A stretch of 64,000 bases of DNA from Paludisphaera borealis (GCF_001956985.1 NZ_CP019082.1:3286001-3350000), one strand, 5' to 3'. Shown: positions 29,194-38,336, counted from the stretch's first letter. The notes: generated from the sequence alone by a model not told the origin. Numbers and translations: made by a program.

Positions 29194-29223
29194 CGAAATA
29201 CAAGCCCGAAGCGCCAGCGAGTG
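29194..29223 (-). repeat. Palindromic-family repeat, copy 2 (inverted)
   Basis: A 30-bp element, the exact reverse complement of copy 3 (29266-29295). The pair could form a 30-bp stem with a 42-nt loop. It reads cgaaatacaagcccgaagcg at its start on the plus strand. Confidence 0.85.
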
Positions 29224-29265
29224 TATTCCCCGTCAGCATGCCGAGTCAGCAAACGCAAAACAATG

Positions 29266-29295
29266 CACTCGCTGGCGCTTCGGGCTTGTATTTCG
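29266..29295 (+). repeat. Palindromic-family repeat, copy 3
   Basis: A 30-bp element identical in reverse complement to copy 2. It lies about 85 bp before the repressor start codon, within the presumed leader transcript. Confidence 0.85.
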
Positions 29296-29380
29296 AAGGT
29301 CGCCCGCGTCACTTCTCGACACCGCATTTTCATGAAGTCGGGTGTCCTCAGGCGTCATGTGTGGGAGGAGGAGACCGGCG

Positions 29381-29779
29381 ATGGCCCGTGAATCGATCGA
29401 CGATCTGGGCGAGCTTCAAAAGGCGGTGATGGAATCCGTCTGGGAGCTGGGCGAGGGGACGGTGCAGCAGGTGCGCGACCGGCTCGACCGCGAGCCGCAG
29501 CCGGCTTACACGACGGTCCTCTCGGTGATGCAGAAGCTGGAGAAGGCCGGCTGGCTGAGCCACCGGCCAGAGGGGAGGAGCTACGTCTACCTCCCCACCA
29601 GGAGCCGCGACGAGGCCGGCTCGTCGACGCTCCGCACGTTCATCGACCGCGCCTTTCGGGGCGATCCCATGCTCCTGTTTCAGCGCCTGCTCGACGACAA
29701 GCAGTTGAGCGAACACGACCTGTCGGAAATCAAGCGGATGATCGACCAGAAGCGGCGAAAGGAGGGACGTCATGTTTGA
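29381..29779 (+). CDS. BlaI/MecI/CopY-family transcriptional repressor
   Basis: A 132-aa winged-helix regulator: LGELQKAVMESVWELGEGTV (helix 1), YTTVLSVMQKLEKAGWLS (recognition helix) and RSYVYLPTRSRDEA (wing), then a dimerisation helix ending KRMIDQKRRKEGR. In characterised systems the repressor is cleaved after signalling by a membrane M56 protease (BlaR1). Here the ATG at 29772 of that partner overlaps this gene, but the partner is disrupted. ggaggaggag precedes ATG 29381. Promoter and operator suggest autoregulation. Confidence 0.93.
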   Translation: MARESIDDLGELQKAVMESVWELGEGTVQQVRDRLDREPQPAYTTVLSVMQKLEKAGWLSHRPEGRSYVYLPTRSRDEAGSSTLRTFIDRAFRGDPMLLFQRLLDDKQLSEHDLSEIKRMIDQKRRKEGRHV

Positions 29780-30609
29780 GTATCTTCGACCGGCGGATTC
29801 CCTGTCGTTGACTATCGCCTGGCAGTCGTCGATGTTTCTGGCCCTCGGCCTGGCGGCGGTCGTCGCCTGCCGCCTCGACGACTCGGTCTCCCGGGCCTCC
29901 CCGTGATTCATGCCCAGGGGTTCACCACGATCGACGTTCCCGAGAACGGGGAGCCAAAGCCGGTGAGGTCGCGTTGCGAAAGGGAGTGCGCCTCATAGCC
30001 CTCGTGGTCGCGCCCGACGGTCGGCCCGTCGACGTCGTCACGGCCGCCTATGCGGGAATCAACGCCGCCCTGCGCGACACCTGCGACCAGGGCTACGAGT
30101 TCGCCGACGGCGAGTTCGAGATTCCCGATGCTGATCCCGAGCGAACGTATCGCGTCTTCTTCGTCGCGCCCGACAAACACCTCGGCGGGGTCGCCAATCT
30201 GAAGTACGACCCCGCCGACAACCCGCGCGTCGTCCGCCTCCAGCCGACGGGCGTCATTCGCGGCCGGATCGGCTCGCCGGCTGACGCGCCCACGGAGAAG
30301 GCGAATCTCATGGTGAAGCTGCTCCTCAGCCCGGAGCGGAAGGATTACACGCGCGACGACCTGATGGACGAGAGCAGCAACATGCAGTCTTACGCCGCTA
30401 TCCTGGGCCGTCACTACTTCGACCACCAGGGCCAGCCCAACGAGCGTGGGGAGTTCCAACTCGACGCCATGATCCCAGGCGTAGGCTACTACGTCATGGC
30501 CTGGAAAGACGTTCGAAGGTTCTCCGAGCTGGTCTGGGACCTGAAGCCCGGCGAGGTCCGCGACCTGGGTGCCGTCAAGGTGAGCGAGCCAGCCCGACGA
30601 GACCGTTGA
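29772..30609 (+). pseudogene. Decayed BlaR1-like M56 peptidase remnant
   Basis: An intact start (overlapping the repressor stop) encodes 44 residues, MFEYLRPADSLSLTIAWQSS plus a hydrophobic helix, typical of the first membrane segment of M56 sensors, then a stop at 29904-29906. Downstream reading continues in other frames: GFTTIDVPENGEPKPV (frame of 29906), then GEVALRKGVRLIALVVAPDG in a different frame up to 30609. The join looks like loss of one G from a gtggaggtc-like sequence near 29962. The 3' part (about 210 codons) resembles the carboxypeptidase-regulatory-like C-terminus of planctomycete M56 fusions. The HExxH protease core is absent, so an internal deletion plus frameshift is inferred. 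Confidence 0.75.
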
Positions 30610-31923
30610 TCAGCAGAACGGCTTGAGCGCCCGCCGCATCGAGCTGGCGTCCGGGTAGCGCTCGCTCGGCTCGCGGGTGAGGCACTTGGAGATGACCGTG
30701 GCGAGGCCCACCGGGATGTCGGGGCGGCGGGAGCGGACCGGAACGGGTTCTTCTTCGAGAAGCATGCGGATCAGGTCGCCGCCGCCGGCGGGCTCGTCGT
30801 AGATGTACTGGCAGGTGAGCAAGTAATAGAGCGTCGCGGCCGTCGCATAGAGGTCGGCCAGGGGGGTGACGGTCTTGAAGTCGCGCATCTGCTCGGGGGG
30901 CATGAACGGAACGGTGCCGCGCATCTCTCCGGAGAACGTGAGGCCCGAGAGACCGACGCCTCGAAAGCTCTTGGCCAGCCCGAAGTCGGAGATCTTCGCC
31001 GTCATGCCTTCGGGGTTGTGCGCGATCAAGACGTTCTCGGGCTTGATGTCGCGGTGGACGAAGCCGAGGCGGTGGGCCTGATCCAGCCCCTTGAGGATCT
31101 GGCAGGTCAGGCGGCAGGCTTGCTCGGTCGGATAGCCGTTCGGGGTCGACTTGGCCAGCGCCTCGAGGTTGTCGCCGGCGACGAACTCCATCGCGAACCA
31201 GAACTGGCCGCGGGTCATCCCCTGCTCGTACCACTCGACGATGTTGGGGTGACGAAGCTGGCTGATGACCGACATCTCGCGGAGGAAGCGGTCGATGGCC
31301 GCCTGGGTGGTCGCGGTCTCGGGCACGATCAGCTTGAGCGCCACGAGCTTGCCGGTCGTGTTGTGCCGGGCCTGGTAAACCACGCCCATGGCCCCCTTGC
31401 CCAGCTCGCGGAGGGTCGTGTAATGCGGCACCGGCTGCGGCAAGACCGCCGCCTCGGATCGGCAGGACGAACACCACCACTCGATCTTGTCCAGCGAACC
31501 GGTCTGAGCCGGCCCCGCCACGGTGATGTTCAAGGGGGCGTTCGTGCCGCAGCCCGTACAGCGGATCTGGCCGTGGGTCGCCAGCTCGCTGTTCGAAGAC
31601 GCCGGAGGCTCGCCGCTGGCGGGGGGGGCGTGCTCGACCCGAACCCGAAAGATGCTCTGCCCGGCGGCGATCACGTCGCCCGAGATCAACCGCGCCCGGT
31701 CCGTCCGCGCGTTGTTCACGAAGGTGCCGTTGGTGCTCTCCAGGTCGCGCAGCTCGCACTGGGGCGGATTGACCTCGATCATGAAATGATCGCGCGACAA
31801 CGCCATGTCCTCGATCGGACAATGAACGAAACGAGAGCGGCCCACGATGAACGTGTCGTGCCGGTCGAAGATGAACGACCTTCCCGCTCGTGGACCCTGA
31901 AGCACCTCCAAGATCACTCGCAT
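30610..31923 (-). CDS. FHA-domain Ser/Thr protein kinase with central zinc ribbon
   Basis: A 437-aa protein. Residues about 1-98 are an FHA domain (FIVGRSRFVHC, LSRDHFMIE, LESTNGTFVNN) that binds phosphothreonine. A zinc ribbon follows (CTGCG at 122-126 and CSSC at 151-154). The kinase domain starts near 168 (LGKGAMGVVYQA, Lys197, VHRDIKPENV, SDFGLAK, MPPEQM) and runs to the end; there is no membrane segment. All kinase catalytic motifs are present. ATG 31923 is chosen because the FHA domain begins there; the frame extends 64 codons upstream. Confidence 0.92.
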   Translation of the reverse strand: MRVILEVLQGPRAGRSFIFDRHDTFIVGRSRFVHCPIEDMALSRDHFMIEVNPPQCELRDLESTNGTFVNNARTDRARLISGDVIAAGQSIFRVRVEHAPPASGEPPASSNSELATHGQIRCTGCGTNAPLNITVAGPAQTGSLDKIEWWCSSCRSEAAVLPQPVPHYTTLRELGKGAMGVVYQARHNTTGKLVALKLIVPETATTQAAIDRFLREMSVISQLRHPNIVEWYEQGMTRGQFWFAMEFVAGDNLEALAKSTPNGYPTEQACRLTCQILKGLDQAHRLGFVHRDIKPENVLIAHNPEGMTAKISDFGLAKSFRGVGLSGLTFSGEMRGTVPFMPPEQMRDFKTVTPLADLYATAATLYYLLTCQYIYDEPAGGGDLIRMLLEEEPVPVRSRRPDIPVGLATVISKCLTREPSERYPDASSMRRALKPFC

Positions 31924-32412
31924 GGCTGCTTTCCGTGAATCATGAACGCCTTCCTCCTTCACGAAACGCCTCCGACCCGACCCGCGCTCTGTATACGGAA
32001 AACCTGGAGCCGCATGACGCAAGATTCGCTTCTGTTCGCGTTTCAGCGCAATGCTCGCCGTTGACGCCGTCGTTTCGGCCTCTTCGGCGCAACCATGCGT
32101 GCGTCGACAACGCAAGGGCTCAACGTGGTTCGGGGCGAAGTCCCCCTCGTTCCCGTGAGCTTCCCACGTTAATAGTATGTACGAGTCAGGGTAGAAACGG
32201 CTTGATCCGTCATTTTCTCAACCTGATCACGCAATCATTGACGCTTGACACGTCCTGGCGGCCGACCACAGAGCGACTTTCGACCCACGCCTCCCAGCAA
32301 GCAACCATGCACTGACGAGCACCGCGAGCCGGAGCCTTCCCATCGCCCGAACCCGTTGCGACGTCAAGGGTTAAGAACAGCAACCTCGGCGTGGGTCGCG
32401 TCGCCCCAAGCC
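31924..32412. other. Intergenic region upstream of FHA kinase
   Basis: A 489-bp spacer before the kinase gene on the minus strand and after the end of the next minus-strand gene. AT-richer patches occur around 32165-32180 and 32205-32245. I see no convincing promoter pair, RNA structure or gene. Confidence 0.4.
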
Positions 32413-34143
32413 TCAGCGCGGGGGAGCCTGCGAACCGGCGGGGATGGGAACGGCGGCTGGCTCGGCGGCGACGGCGGCGGGGCCCTCCGAGGGGCCCAGG
32501 AGGAACTTCTGGATCGTGGTCTCGACCTGAGCGCGGAATTGCAAGTGCGGGTCCTGGGTCGTCGTCGCCATCACGATGAGCGTCTCGTTGCGGGCGAACT
32601 GGACGACGTAATAGTCGAGGTAGACCCGCCCGGCCTTACCGCCCGGATCGTCGGCGTCCTCGGGCTTGAGGGCGGCCTCGATCCGGTAGACCTTGAGGTT
32701 GAGCTGCGCCCACACGGGCTCCTTGAGCCAGCCGGAGGGGCCCAGGATGACGTTCTGCCCCTGGGCCTTCCACTGGTCCATGAGAGCCTTCTTCTGCTCC
32801 ATGGGATCGGTGGCGAGGCGGTCGTGGGCGGGGTCGTCAGTCTTGGGGACGAGATTGAGCTGAACCAAGTCATAGCCGTTCGGCCTGGATCCCAGGAGGT
32901 CGACGCCTCCTCCGGCATAGGACTGGTTCACCTGAAGCTCCTGGGGATGGGCGACGTGGAAGGCGCCCTCGGGGTCGTCGTAGGTCACCCAGGTGTACGC
33001 CGGCTCGTCGGCCGGCGCGTCGGGGACGGCCAGCGGCAGACCGCCTGTGTCGCCCGCGGGGACTCGGCGAGCCACGACCAGCTCGCGTGTGGTGGTCTGC
33101 TTCAGGCGGCCCTCGCCTTCGCCCGTGGAGACCGAGCGCACTTCGGTCAGGCGGATCTCGCTGATATAGCCGCGCGCTTCGACGATCCCCTCGCGAGGCT
33201 TGCGCGCGGGGGTGCCGGAGGAAGCCGTCTCAGGTGTCGCGGCGGGCGCCGGGGCGGGGGTGACGGGCGAGAACAAGAAATGGACGCGGGCGTTGAACGC
33301 GATCGGCCCTTCGGTTGCGACGACCTGTCCCTTGAGGCTGACGACGGCCGTCATGCTGGTCGCTCCGGGCGCCGCGCCGCGGACCTCGACGAGCTCGCCT
33401 TCAACTTTGTAATCCGGGTCGTCGATCAGGGGCTCGCTGATCAACAGCGACGTCATCGCCCGCGGGACATCCCAGATGTCGCCGACCCGTCGAGGCTGCA
33501 TCGGCAGGTACATGGCGAGCAGCGGCAGGAACGGGTTCCTGGTGATCCGATCGAACTCGAACTGACGGAACCGCCGGCCCTCGCTCAGGTTGAAGACCCG
33601 GACGGGCTTGCCGGGCGCGAGCCGGTAGAGGATGGAGAGATCTTCAAGCAGTCCAGGCTTCTGGTACTGACGGTTGGAGAGCGTCGTGGTGAACTGGCTC
33701 TTGTCGTAGCGGCGGACGACCTCGCTCGCGGTCTTCTTCGGGCTCAGCTTCCCCACTCGCTCAGTGTAAATCGTATGGAGGCTGGTCTCGACCCGCTCGG
33801 GCGCGCCTTGAGGCCTCTCTCGCATCATCTTGACCTTCTCGCGGCTGCCCACCTGGTACTGGGTGAGCAACTCGGGATGGGTCGGATCGAGGACGTCGCT
33901 GTACTGCTCGACGAACTTGTAGCGGAGGCTGATCGGCTGGGTCTCGCCCAGGTTTGAATCGGCGTCCCGCGCCGGGTCGGCGGCCGTGGCGGGATCGGCC
34001 GCCGGGGACTGCGCCCGAGCCAGGCCGCAGAGGCTGGAGGCGGCCAGAACGACCGCGACCGCGACCGCCCGCGACTCGTGACGAGCGCCGAAGAGGAGAA
34101 TCTGGCGGCTTCGCCCCCACGCTCGGATTCGGAACTCACCCAT
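32413..34143 (-). CDS. Secreted protein of unknown function
   Basis: A 576-aa protein with a signal peptide ending CGLARAQ (about residue 45, long basic N-region). The body has beta-rich segments with SILYRLAPGKPVRVFNLSEG and EGPIAFNARVHFLFSP, a Pro/Ala linker near residue 290, and a C-terminal domain (YTWVTYDDPEGAFHVAHPQE ... VYLDYYVVQFARNETLIVMA) like PsbP/DUF1795-type modules. gaaggtg precedes ATG 34143. Probably related in architecture to the next gene upstream. Confidence 0.75.
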   Translation of the reverse strand: MGEFRIRAWGRSRQILLFGARHESRAVAVAVVLAASSLCGLARAQSPAADPATAADPARDADSNLGETQPISLRYKFVEQYSDVLDPTHPELLTQYQVGSREKVKMMRERPQGAPERVETSLHTIYTERVGKLSPKKTASEVVRRYDKSQFTTTLSNRQYQKPGLLEDLSILYRLAPGKPVRVFNLSEGRRFRQFEFDRITRNPFLPLLAMYLPMQPRRVGDIWDVPRAMTSLLISEPLIDDPDYKVEGELVEVRGAAPGATSMTAVVSLKGQVVATEGPIAFNARVHFLFSPVTPAPAPAATPETASSGTPARKPREGIVEARGYISEIRLTEVRSVSTGEGEGRLKQTTTRELVVARRVPAGDTGGLPLAVPDAPADEPAYTWVTYDDPEGAFHVAHPQELQVNQSYAGGGVDLLGSRPNGYDLVQLNLVPKTDDPAHDRLATDPMEQKKALMDQWKAQGQNVILGPSGWLKEPVWAQLNLKVYRIEAALKPEDADDPGGKAGRVYLDYYVVQFARNETLIVMATTTQDPHLQFRAQVETTIQKFLLGPSEGPAAVAAEPAAVPIPAGSQAPPR

Positions 34144-34362
34144 GGCGCACCTTCAATGGAACATGGCTTGGCGGAATCGGGCGCCGACCAGCTCCCGAGC
34201 GACGGATTCGCCCCCCAAAGACGCCCCCCATTCCTTGAGCATAGTTTCCAGGCCCGGTCAGGGGGAGTCCCCGCGTCGGCTTTTTTTGGTGGAAGCCGAT
34301 GCGCGCGGTCGTTTCTGAGGATCACGCAAACCACGCTGAGGCTTGCCGATCCGACGACCGAC

Positions 34363-35793
34363 TCAGTGCTTCACGGGGAGCGGAGGATCATTCCACTGGA
34401 GCGAGCCGACGAGCGCGACGTCGTCCTCGGCGAAGTCCTTGGCGTCGCTCTCGGCGAGCGTGAACGTCGCCAGGAGCTGCTCCCCGCGCGGGCTGGCGAT
34501 CAAATAGTAATACCAGAGGAGGCCGAGGTCCCCCTCGCGGCCCTGGACCCCGAGCTTGTAGCGAAACCCGCCGTCGGGCTCCCCTTCGACCTCGCCGGCG
34601 CCCAGAAACTGGACGAAGCGATCCTTCATCGCCCGGCGGACGTCGGCCCGAAACTCCTCGACGTCCTGATGCTTGCCCTTGCCCGCCGGCGGCCCGTTCG
34701 AGAAATTGCACTGCGCGGTGATGCGGTCCTTCTGGAACCGCTTGAGGACGACCAGCTTGGGATCGTCCCAGTAGGTGTGCCAGGTCCGGTCGTGCAGCAG
34801 GTTGTACCGGCCGTCGAAGGCGATGAGCTGGAGCAGCTTGCGCGCGGGGGTCAGGTCGAGCGAGGTCCCGTCGAGGGCGGCGTCGGACAGCTCGGCGGGC
34901 GTCGCGGTTTCGCGGCGGGCGATCGTCAGCGTGCTCTTGAGGTCGAGCCCCGCCTCGATCGGGCCCGGCTGTCGGCTCTCGTTCCGCGTCAGCTCCACCC
35001 GGTCGATCAGGGCGGACCTGCGATCGAACGTCGCGAAGCCCTCGCACGTCAACGTCCCCGGCCCCCCCAGGACCATCCCCTGGATTTCGCCGGTGATCTC
35101 GATCCACACGTGGTCGGCCGTGATCGACTCGACGACGGCCTCGACCTTCGACGATTTGATCGCGTCGTAACCCGAGATCGCCGCCAGAGCCGACTTCCGG
35201 ACCGGCCACTTCGCCCCCTTGGCCACCGGCCCCTCGGGGAGCAGGTCGCCGAGACTGAGCGGATCGCCCAGGCCCTGCACCAGCTCAAGCTCGGCCCTCG
35301 TCAGCGATCCCGACGGGCTGACGACCGTCACCGTCCCCTCGGGATCGTCGCGTGCCGCGATCAACAGCGACAACTCCTTGCGCAGCTCCAGGGCCGTCGG
35401 CCGGATCTCGCCGTTGATCGCCGAGGCCGCCTGGCTCACGAGCCGGACCGCCCGCGACGACCTCGCGCCGCCGGCTTCGGCCGCCTTCGGCGTCGCGAGC
35501 AGCCGTTCACGGAAGATCAGCCGCGTCTGGATGTCGATGTCCAGCGGCTTGGGCATCTTGGCTTCGTCCGTCATGGCGTCGGGAGGGAGCCCCGGCCGGA
35601 ACAGACCGCCCGCCTTCAGCTCGATGCGAACCACGGTGGCCCGATCCGTCGCCGACGACTCCTTGAGCACCACCGTCGCATCGTCGGCGGCCGCCGCTCC
35701 CCCCAACACGCCGAGGCCGACCATCACCCTGCCCCAGACCGCCCCGACGCCCCCGCGCCGGTTGGCCTCCGTGCGCATCGCGGTATCCATCAT
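34363..35793 (-). CDS. Secreted protein of unknown function, related to its downstream neighbour
   Basis: A 476-aa protein with a signal peptide ending GGAAAADD (about residue 36). The N-terminal part contains RLIFRERLLATPKAAEAGGA and an extended beta domain (DHVWIEITGEIQGMVLGGPG). The C-terminal 150 residues (WYYYLIASPRGEQLLATFTL ... VALVGSLQW) resemble the C-terminal module of the following gene. gaggagg precedes the double ATG. No catalytic motif recognised; an envelope or exported role is likely. Confidence 0.75.
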   Translation of the reverse strand: MMDTAMRTEANRRGGVGAVWGRVMVGLGVLGGAAAADDATVVLKESSATDRATVVRIELKAGGLFRPGLPPDAMTDEAKMPKPLDIDIQTRLIFRERLLATPKAAEAGGARSSRAVRLVSQAASAINGEIRPTALELRKELSLLIAARDDPEGTVTVVSPSGSLTRAELELVQGLGDPLSLGDLLPEGPVAKGAKWPVRKSALAAISGYDAIKSSKVEAVVESITADHVWIEITGEIQGMVLGGPGTLTCEGFATFDRRSALIDRVELTRNESRQPGPIEAGLDLKSTLTIARRETATPAELSDAALDGTSLDLTPARKLLQLIAFDGRYNLLHDRTWHTYWDDPKLVVLKRFQKDRITAQCNFSNGPPAGKGKHQDVEEFRADVRRAMKDRFVQFLGAGEVEGEPDGGFRYKLGVQGREGDLGLLWYYYLIASPRGEQLLATFTLAESDAKDFAEDDVALVGSLQWNDPPLPVKH

Positions 35794-36576
35794 CCATCCT
35801 CCTCCTGATCCACGCTCTCGACCCGGTCGGCTCCTGCGCGGCCATTATCCTCGGCACGCGCAAGCTGTCAATTTAGCAGCGGCCGCCTCATAACTGGACA
35901 GCGAGCGGTCCGCCGACCCCAGAGGTTGTTTTTTCTCCCCGCCGCAAGCACGCTCGCAACGCCCTTCGATCCAACTTCGGGATTTTGAGGCCCCAGACCG
36001 TCCAGTTCACCCGTCAAACCGAGTAGGAACGGGGGAATCGACTTTTTCGATGGGGATCGACCGAACAAACCGCCGACTTCAAACGTCTGTTTAAAACGAG
36101 CGTTCGACGCAAACGGTGAAGCCTGAGCGTCGGCGACCGCTTCCGGAACCGGACCAAACCGACTGGTACATGATTTGCTGATATTGCTGAATCCGGTGGA
36201 GAAGCGGGACGTACCGGGAACCTTTGGGGGTCGACGAGGCTCTGTGTAGAAAAGGAAAAGGGGTGTGACTCGGGAGAATCCTCGATCTCTTTTGCTCGAC
36301 GGACGTAAAGCAGGGAGGTCCGATTTTTCGAATCGGCGGGATTTTCCGGGCCTCGGCGGAATTCGACGGCATACTTCTTAAATATGTGGGTGGTCGTCGA
36401 CGAATGCTTGAGTCAAGAGCCGGCGAGAACCGATTTCCGTTGATCTCGCGCCCTGGTCTTAATTTCATCGTCGTGGCGAGAGCTTGGAATTCGACTTATA
36501 GGGAATTGGGTAGGTAGGGGCGTGCGCGAAGTCATCTTGAATCCAGGGCAGGTGGGTCGCGTCGAGGAGGTGGAGC
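35794..36576. other. Long spacer and leader before the sigma factor gene
   Basis: A 783-bp region with several lower-GC stretches (36030-36115, 36370-36390, 36480-36510), serving the divergent secreted-protein and sigma genes. The sigma gene leader may be several hundred nucleotides. -10-like candidates include ttatag (36496-36501), but no clear -35 or structured RNA is recognised. Short ORFs here are not supported. Confidence 0.45.
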
Positions 36577-38256
36577 ATGGGTAAAGCGTATTGCCACCCC
36601 GCGATGAAGCAGCTCAAGGATCAGCAGACGCGCTACGCTCCCAAAGAGCGGCGGCTCGAGCAGGTGGAAAAGGCCGAGCAGTTGCTGAGCGAGATCGATC
36701 AGGCGAAGCGATACCCGTACGACTACGTCTGTTTCCGGATCACGGGCTTCCGGCCCGACGCCTGGTCGGCCTTGATGCTCGAGGGCCACGAGGTTCAGCG
36801 CGACTTGCGGTTGTTCGTCGAGGACCTGTCGGCGACCGTCCGGCAACCCGTCGAGCAGGCGACCGAGCCGGTGCTGACGGTCGGCGAAGTGAGCAAGAAA
36901 TACAACGTCTCCACGCGGACGGTGACGCGGTGGCGGCGGCAGGGCCTGGTAGCTCGTCGGTTCGTGATCGACGGGCGGGCCAAAGTCGGTTTTCTGGAAT
37001 CCAGCCTGGAACGGTTTGTGGCCGATCATCGCGGCCAGGTGGAACGAGGCTCGAAGTTTCGACAACTGACCGACGCGGAGCGCGATGAAATCATCCGCCG
37101 CGCCCGTCGCATGTCGCAATTTCGGCCGGGCGAGGTGGGCCTGGTCGAGATCGCGCGGAGGATTGCTCGTAAGATGGCACGCTCAACCGAAACCGTGAGA
37201 CTGACGCTCAAGTCGTACGATCGCGAGCACCCGGACCGGGCGATCTTCGGCCCCTCCACGACTCCACTGGACGACGACGCCAAGGCTCAGATTTATCTCC
37301 GCCACAAGATGGGGGTCTCGGCCGAAGTTCTCGCGACCCAGTACCACCGCACCCGGACGAGCATCTACCGACTGATCAACGAGGTTCGCGCCACGCGGCT
37401 CCTCGAAACCAAGCTCGAGTTCATCGACAACGAGAGTTTCGGCCTGACCTCGTCCCGGAAGACGATCCTGGCGCCCTTGCCCGCTCCCGCCGACGGCAAG
37501 CCCCCGCGCCGGCCCCGGGCCCCCAAGGGTTTGCCCCCGTACCTGGCGAGCCTCTACGAGGTCCCGCTGCTCGACCGCGAGCAGGAAGCTCACCTGTTCC
37601 GCCAGATGAATTATCTCAAGCATCAGGCCGTCGCCCTCCGCGAGAAGATCGACCCCGCTAAGGTCAAAACGACCGATCTCGACCGGATCGAGGAGTTGCA
37701 GGAACAGGCCCTGGCGGTCAAGAACCAGATCATCCGGTCGAACCTGCGGCTGGTGGTCTCGATCGCCAAGCGGCACGTCGGCCCGTCGAACAACTTCTTC
37801 GAGCTGGTCTCCGACGGCAACATGAGCTTGATCCGCGCGGTCGAGAAGTTCGACTACGCTCGCGGCAACAAGTTCAGCACGTACGCGTCATGGGCGATCA
37901 TGAAGAACTACGCCCGGACGATCCCCGAGGAGAACTACCGCCGGGATCGGTTCGTCACCGGCCACGAAGAGATGTTCGAGGCCGCCGCCGACAACCGGAT
38001 GGACGAGCACGAATACGAGAGCGCCCTCAAGCGGATGCAAGAGGCCATCAAGGGGATGCTCGACCGCCTCGACGACCGCGAGCGGTTGATCATCACCAGC
38101 CGGTTCGGCCTCGGCGGCGCCGCCGAACGGACCCTCGAACAGCTCGGCCGCGAGCTGGGCATCACCAAGGAGCGCGTCCGCCAGATCGAATCGCGCGGCG
38201 TCGACAAGCTTCGCAAGATCGCCGGCGAACAGAAGCTCGACCTGCCTATGCTTTGA
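36577..38256 (+). CDS. Sigma-70 family RNA polymerase sigma factor with N-terminal HTH extensions
   Basis: A 559-aa protein. Region 2 is at about 385-455 (RSNLRLVVSIAKRHVG, FSTYASWAIMKNYAR) and region 4 at about 495-550 (DRERLIITSRFGLGG, LGRELGITKERVRQIESRGV). Region 1.2-like residues lie near 320-350. The first 300 residues are unlike standard sigma factors: a MerR/excisionase-like HTH at 98-124 (LTVGEVSKKYNVSTRTVTRW) and two more HTH-like stretches at about 188-212 and 245-272. Region 2.4 lacks the usual WWIRQAI. It probably directs a specialised regulon. ggagg precedes ATG 36577. Confidence 0.9.
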   Translation: MGKAYCHPAMKQLKDQQTRYAPKERRLEQVEKAEQLLSEIDQAKRYPYDYVCFRITGFRPDAWSALMLEGHEVQRDLRLFVEDLSATVRQPVEQATEPVLTVGEVSKKYNVSTRTVTRWRRQGLVARRFVIDGRAKVGFLESSLERFVADHRGQVERGSKFRQLTDAERDEIIRRARRMSQFRPGEVGLVEIARRIARKMARSTETVRLTLKSYDREHPDRAIFGPSTTPLDDDAKAQIYLRHKMGVSAEVLATQYHRTRTSIYRLINEVRATRLLETKLEFIDNESFGLTSSRKTILAPLPAPADGKPPRRPRAPKGLPPYLASLYEVPLLDREQEAHLFRQMNYLKHQAVALREKIDPAKVKTTDLDRIEELQEQALAVKNQIIRSNLRLVVSIAKRHVGPSNNFFELVSDGNMSLIRAVEKFDYARGNKFSTYASWAIMKNYARTIPEENYRRDRFVTGHEEMFEAAADNRMDEHEYESALKRMQEAIKGMLDRLDDRERLIITSRFGLGGAAERTLEQLGRELGITKERVRQIESRGVDKLRKIAGEQKLDLPML

Positions 38257-38282
38257 GCCGGCCCGGTCGACCATCCCCCCGA

Positions 38283-38336
38283 AAACAACCGAGGCCCGGC
38301 GTCGATCGCGAGATTGGCGCCGGGCCTCGGTTGTTT
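38283..38336 (+). terminator. Rho-independent terminator after the sigma gene
   Basis: A perfect 19-bp stem: 38283-38301 pairs with 38318-38336 around a 16-nt loop. The 3' arm ends ggttgttt and the 5' arm starts aaacaacc, so it can work on both strands. It lies 27 bp after the sigma stop codon. Confidence 0.88.

Larger units (their letters stand above)
28875..29380. other. Regulatory and repeat-bearing spacer between phoU and blaI-type gene
   Basis: A 506-bp spacer holding the promoter and operator described separately and three copies of a palindromic repeat. Short open frames here are translations of the repeats and are not supported as genes. Confidence 0.7.

Noticed and set aside
28939-29391. 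ORFs of 100-150 codons in the phoU-blaI spacer
   Set aside because: They translate the palindromic repeats and cross the promoter and operator; no homology-like features.
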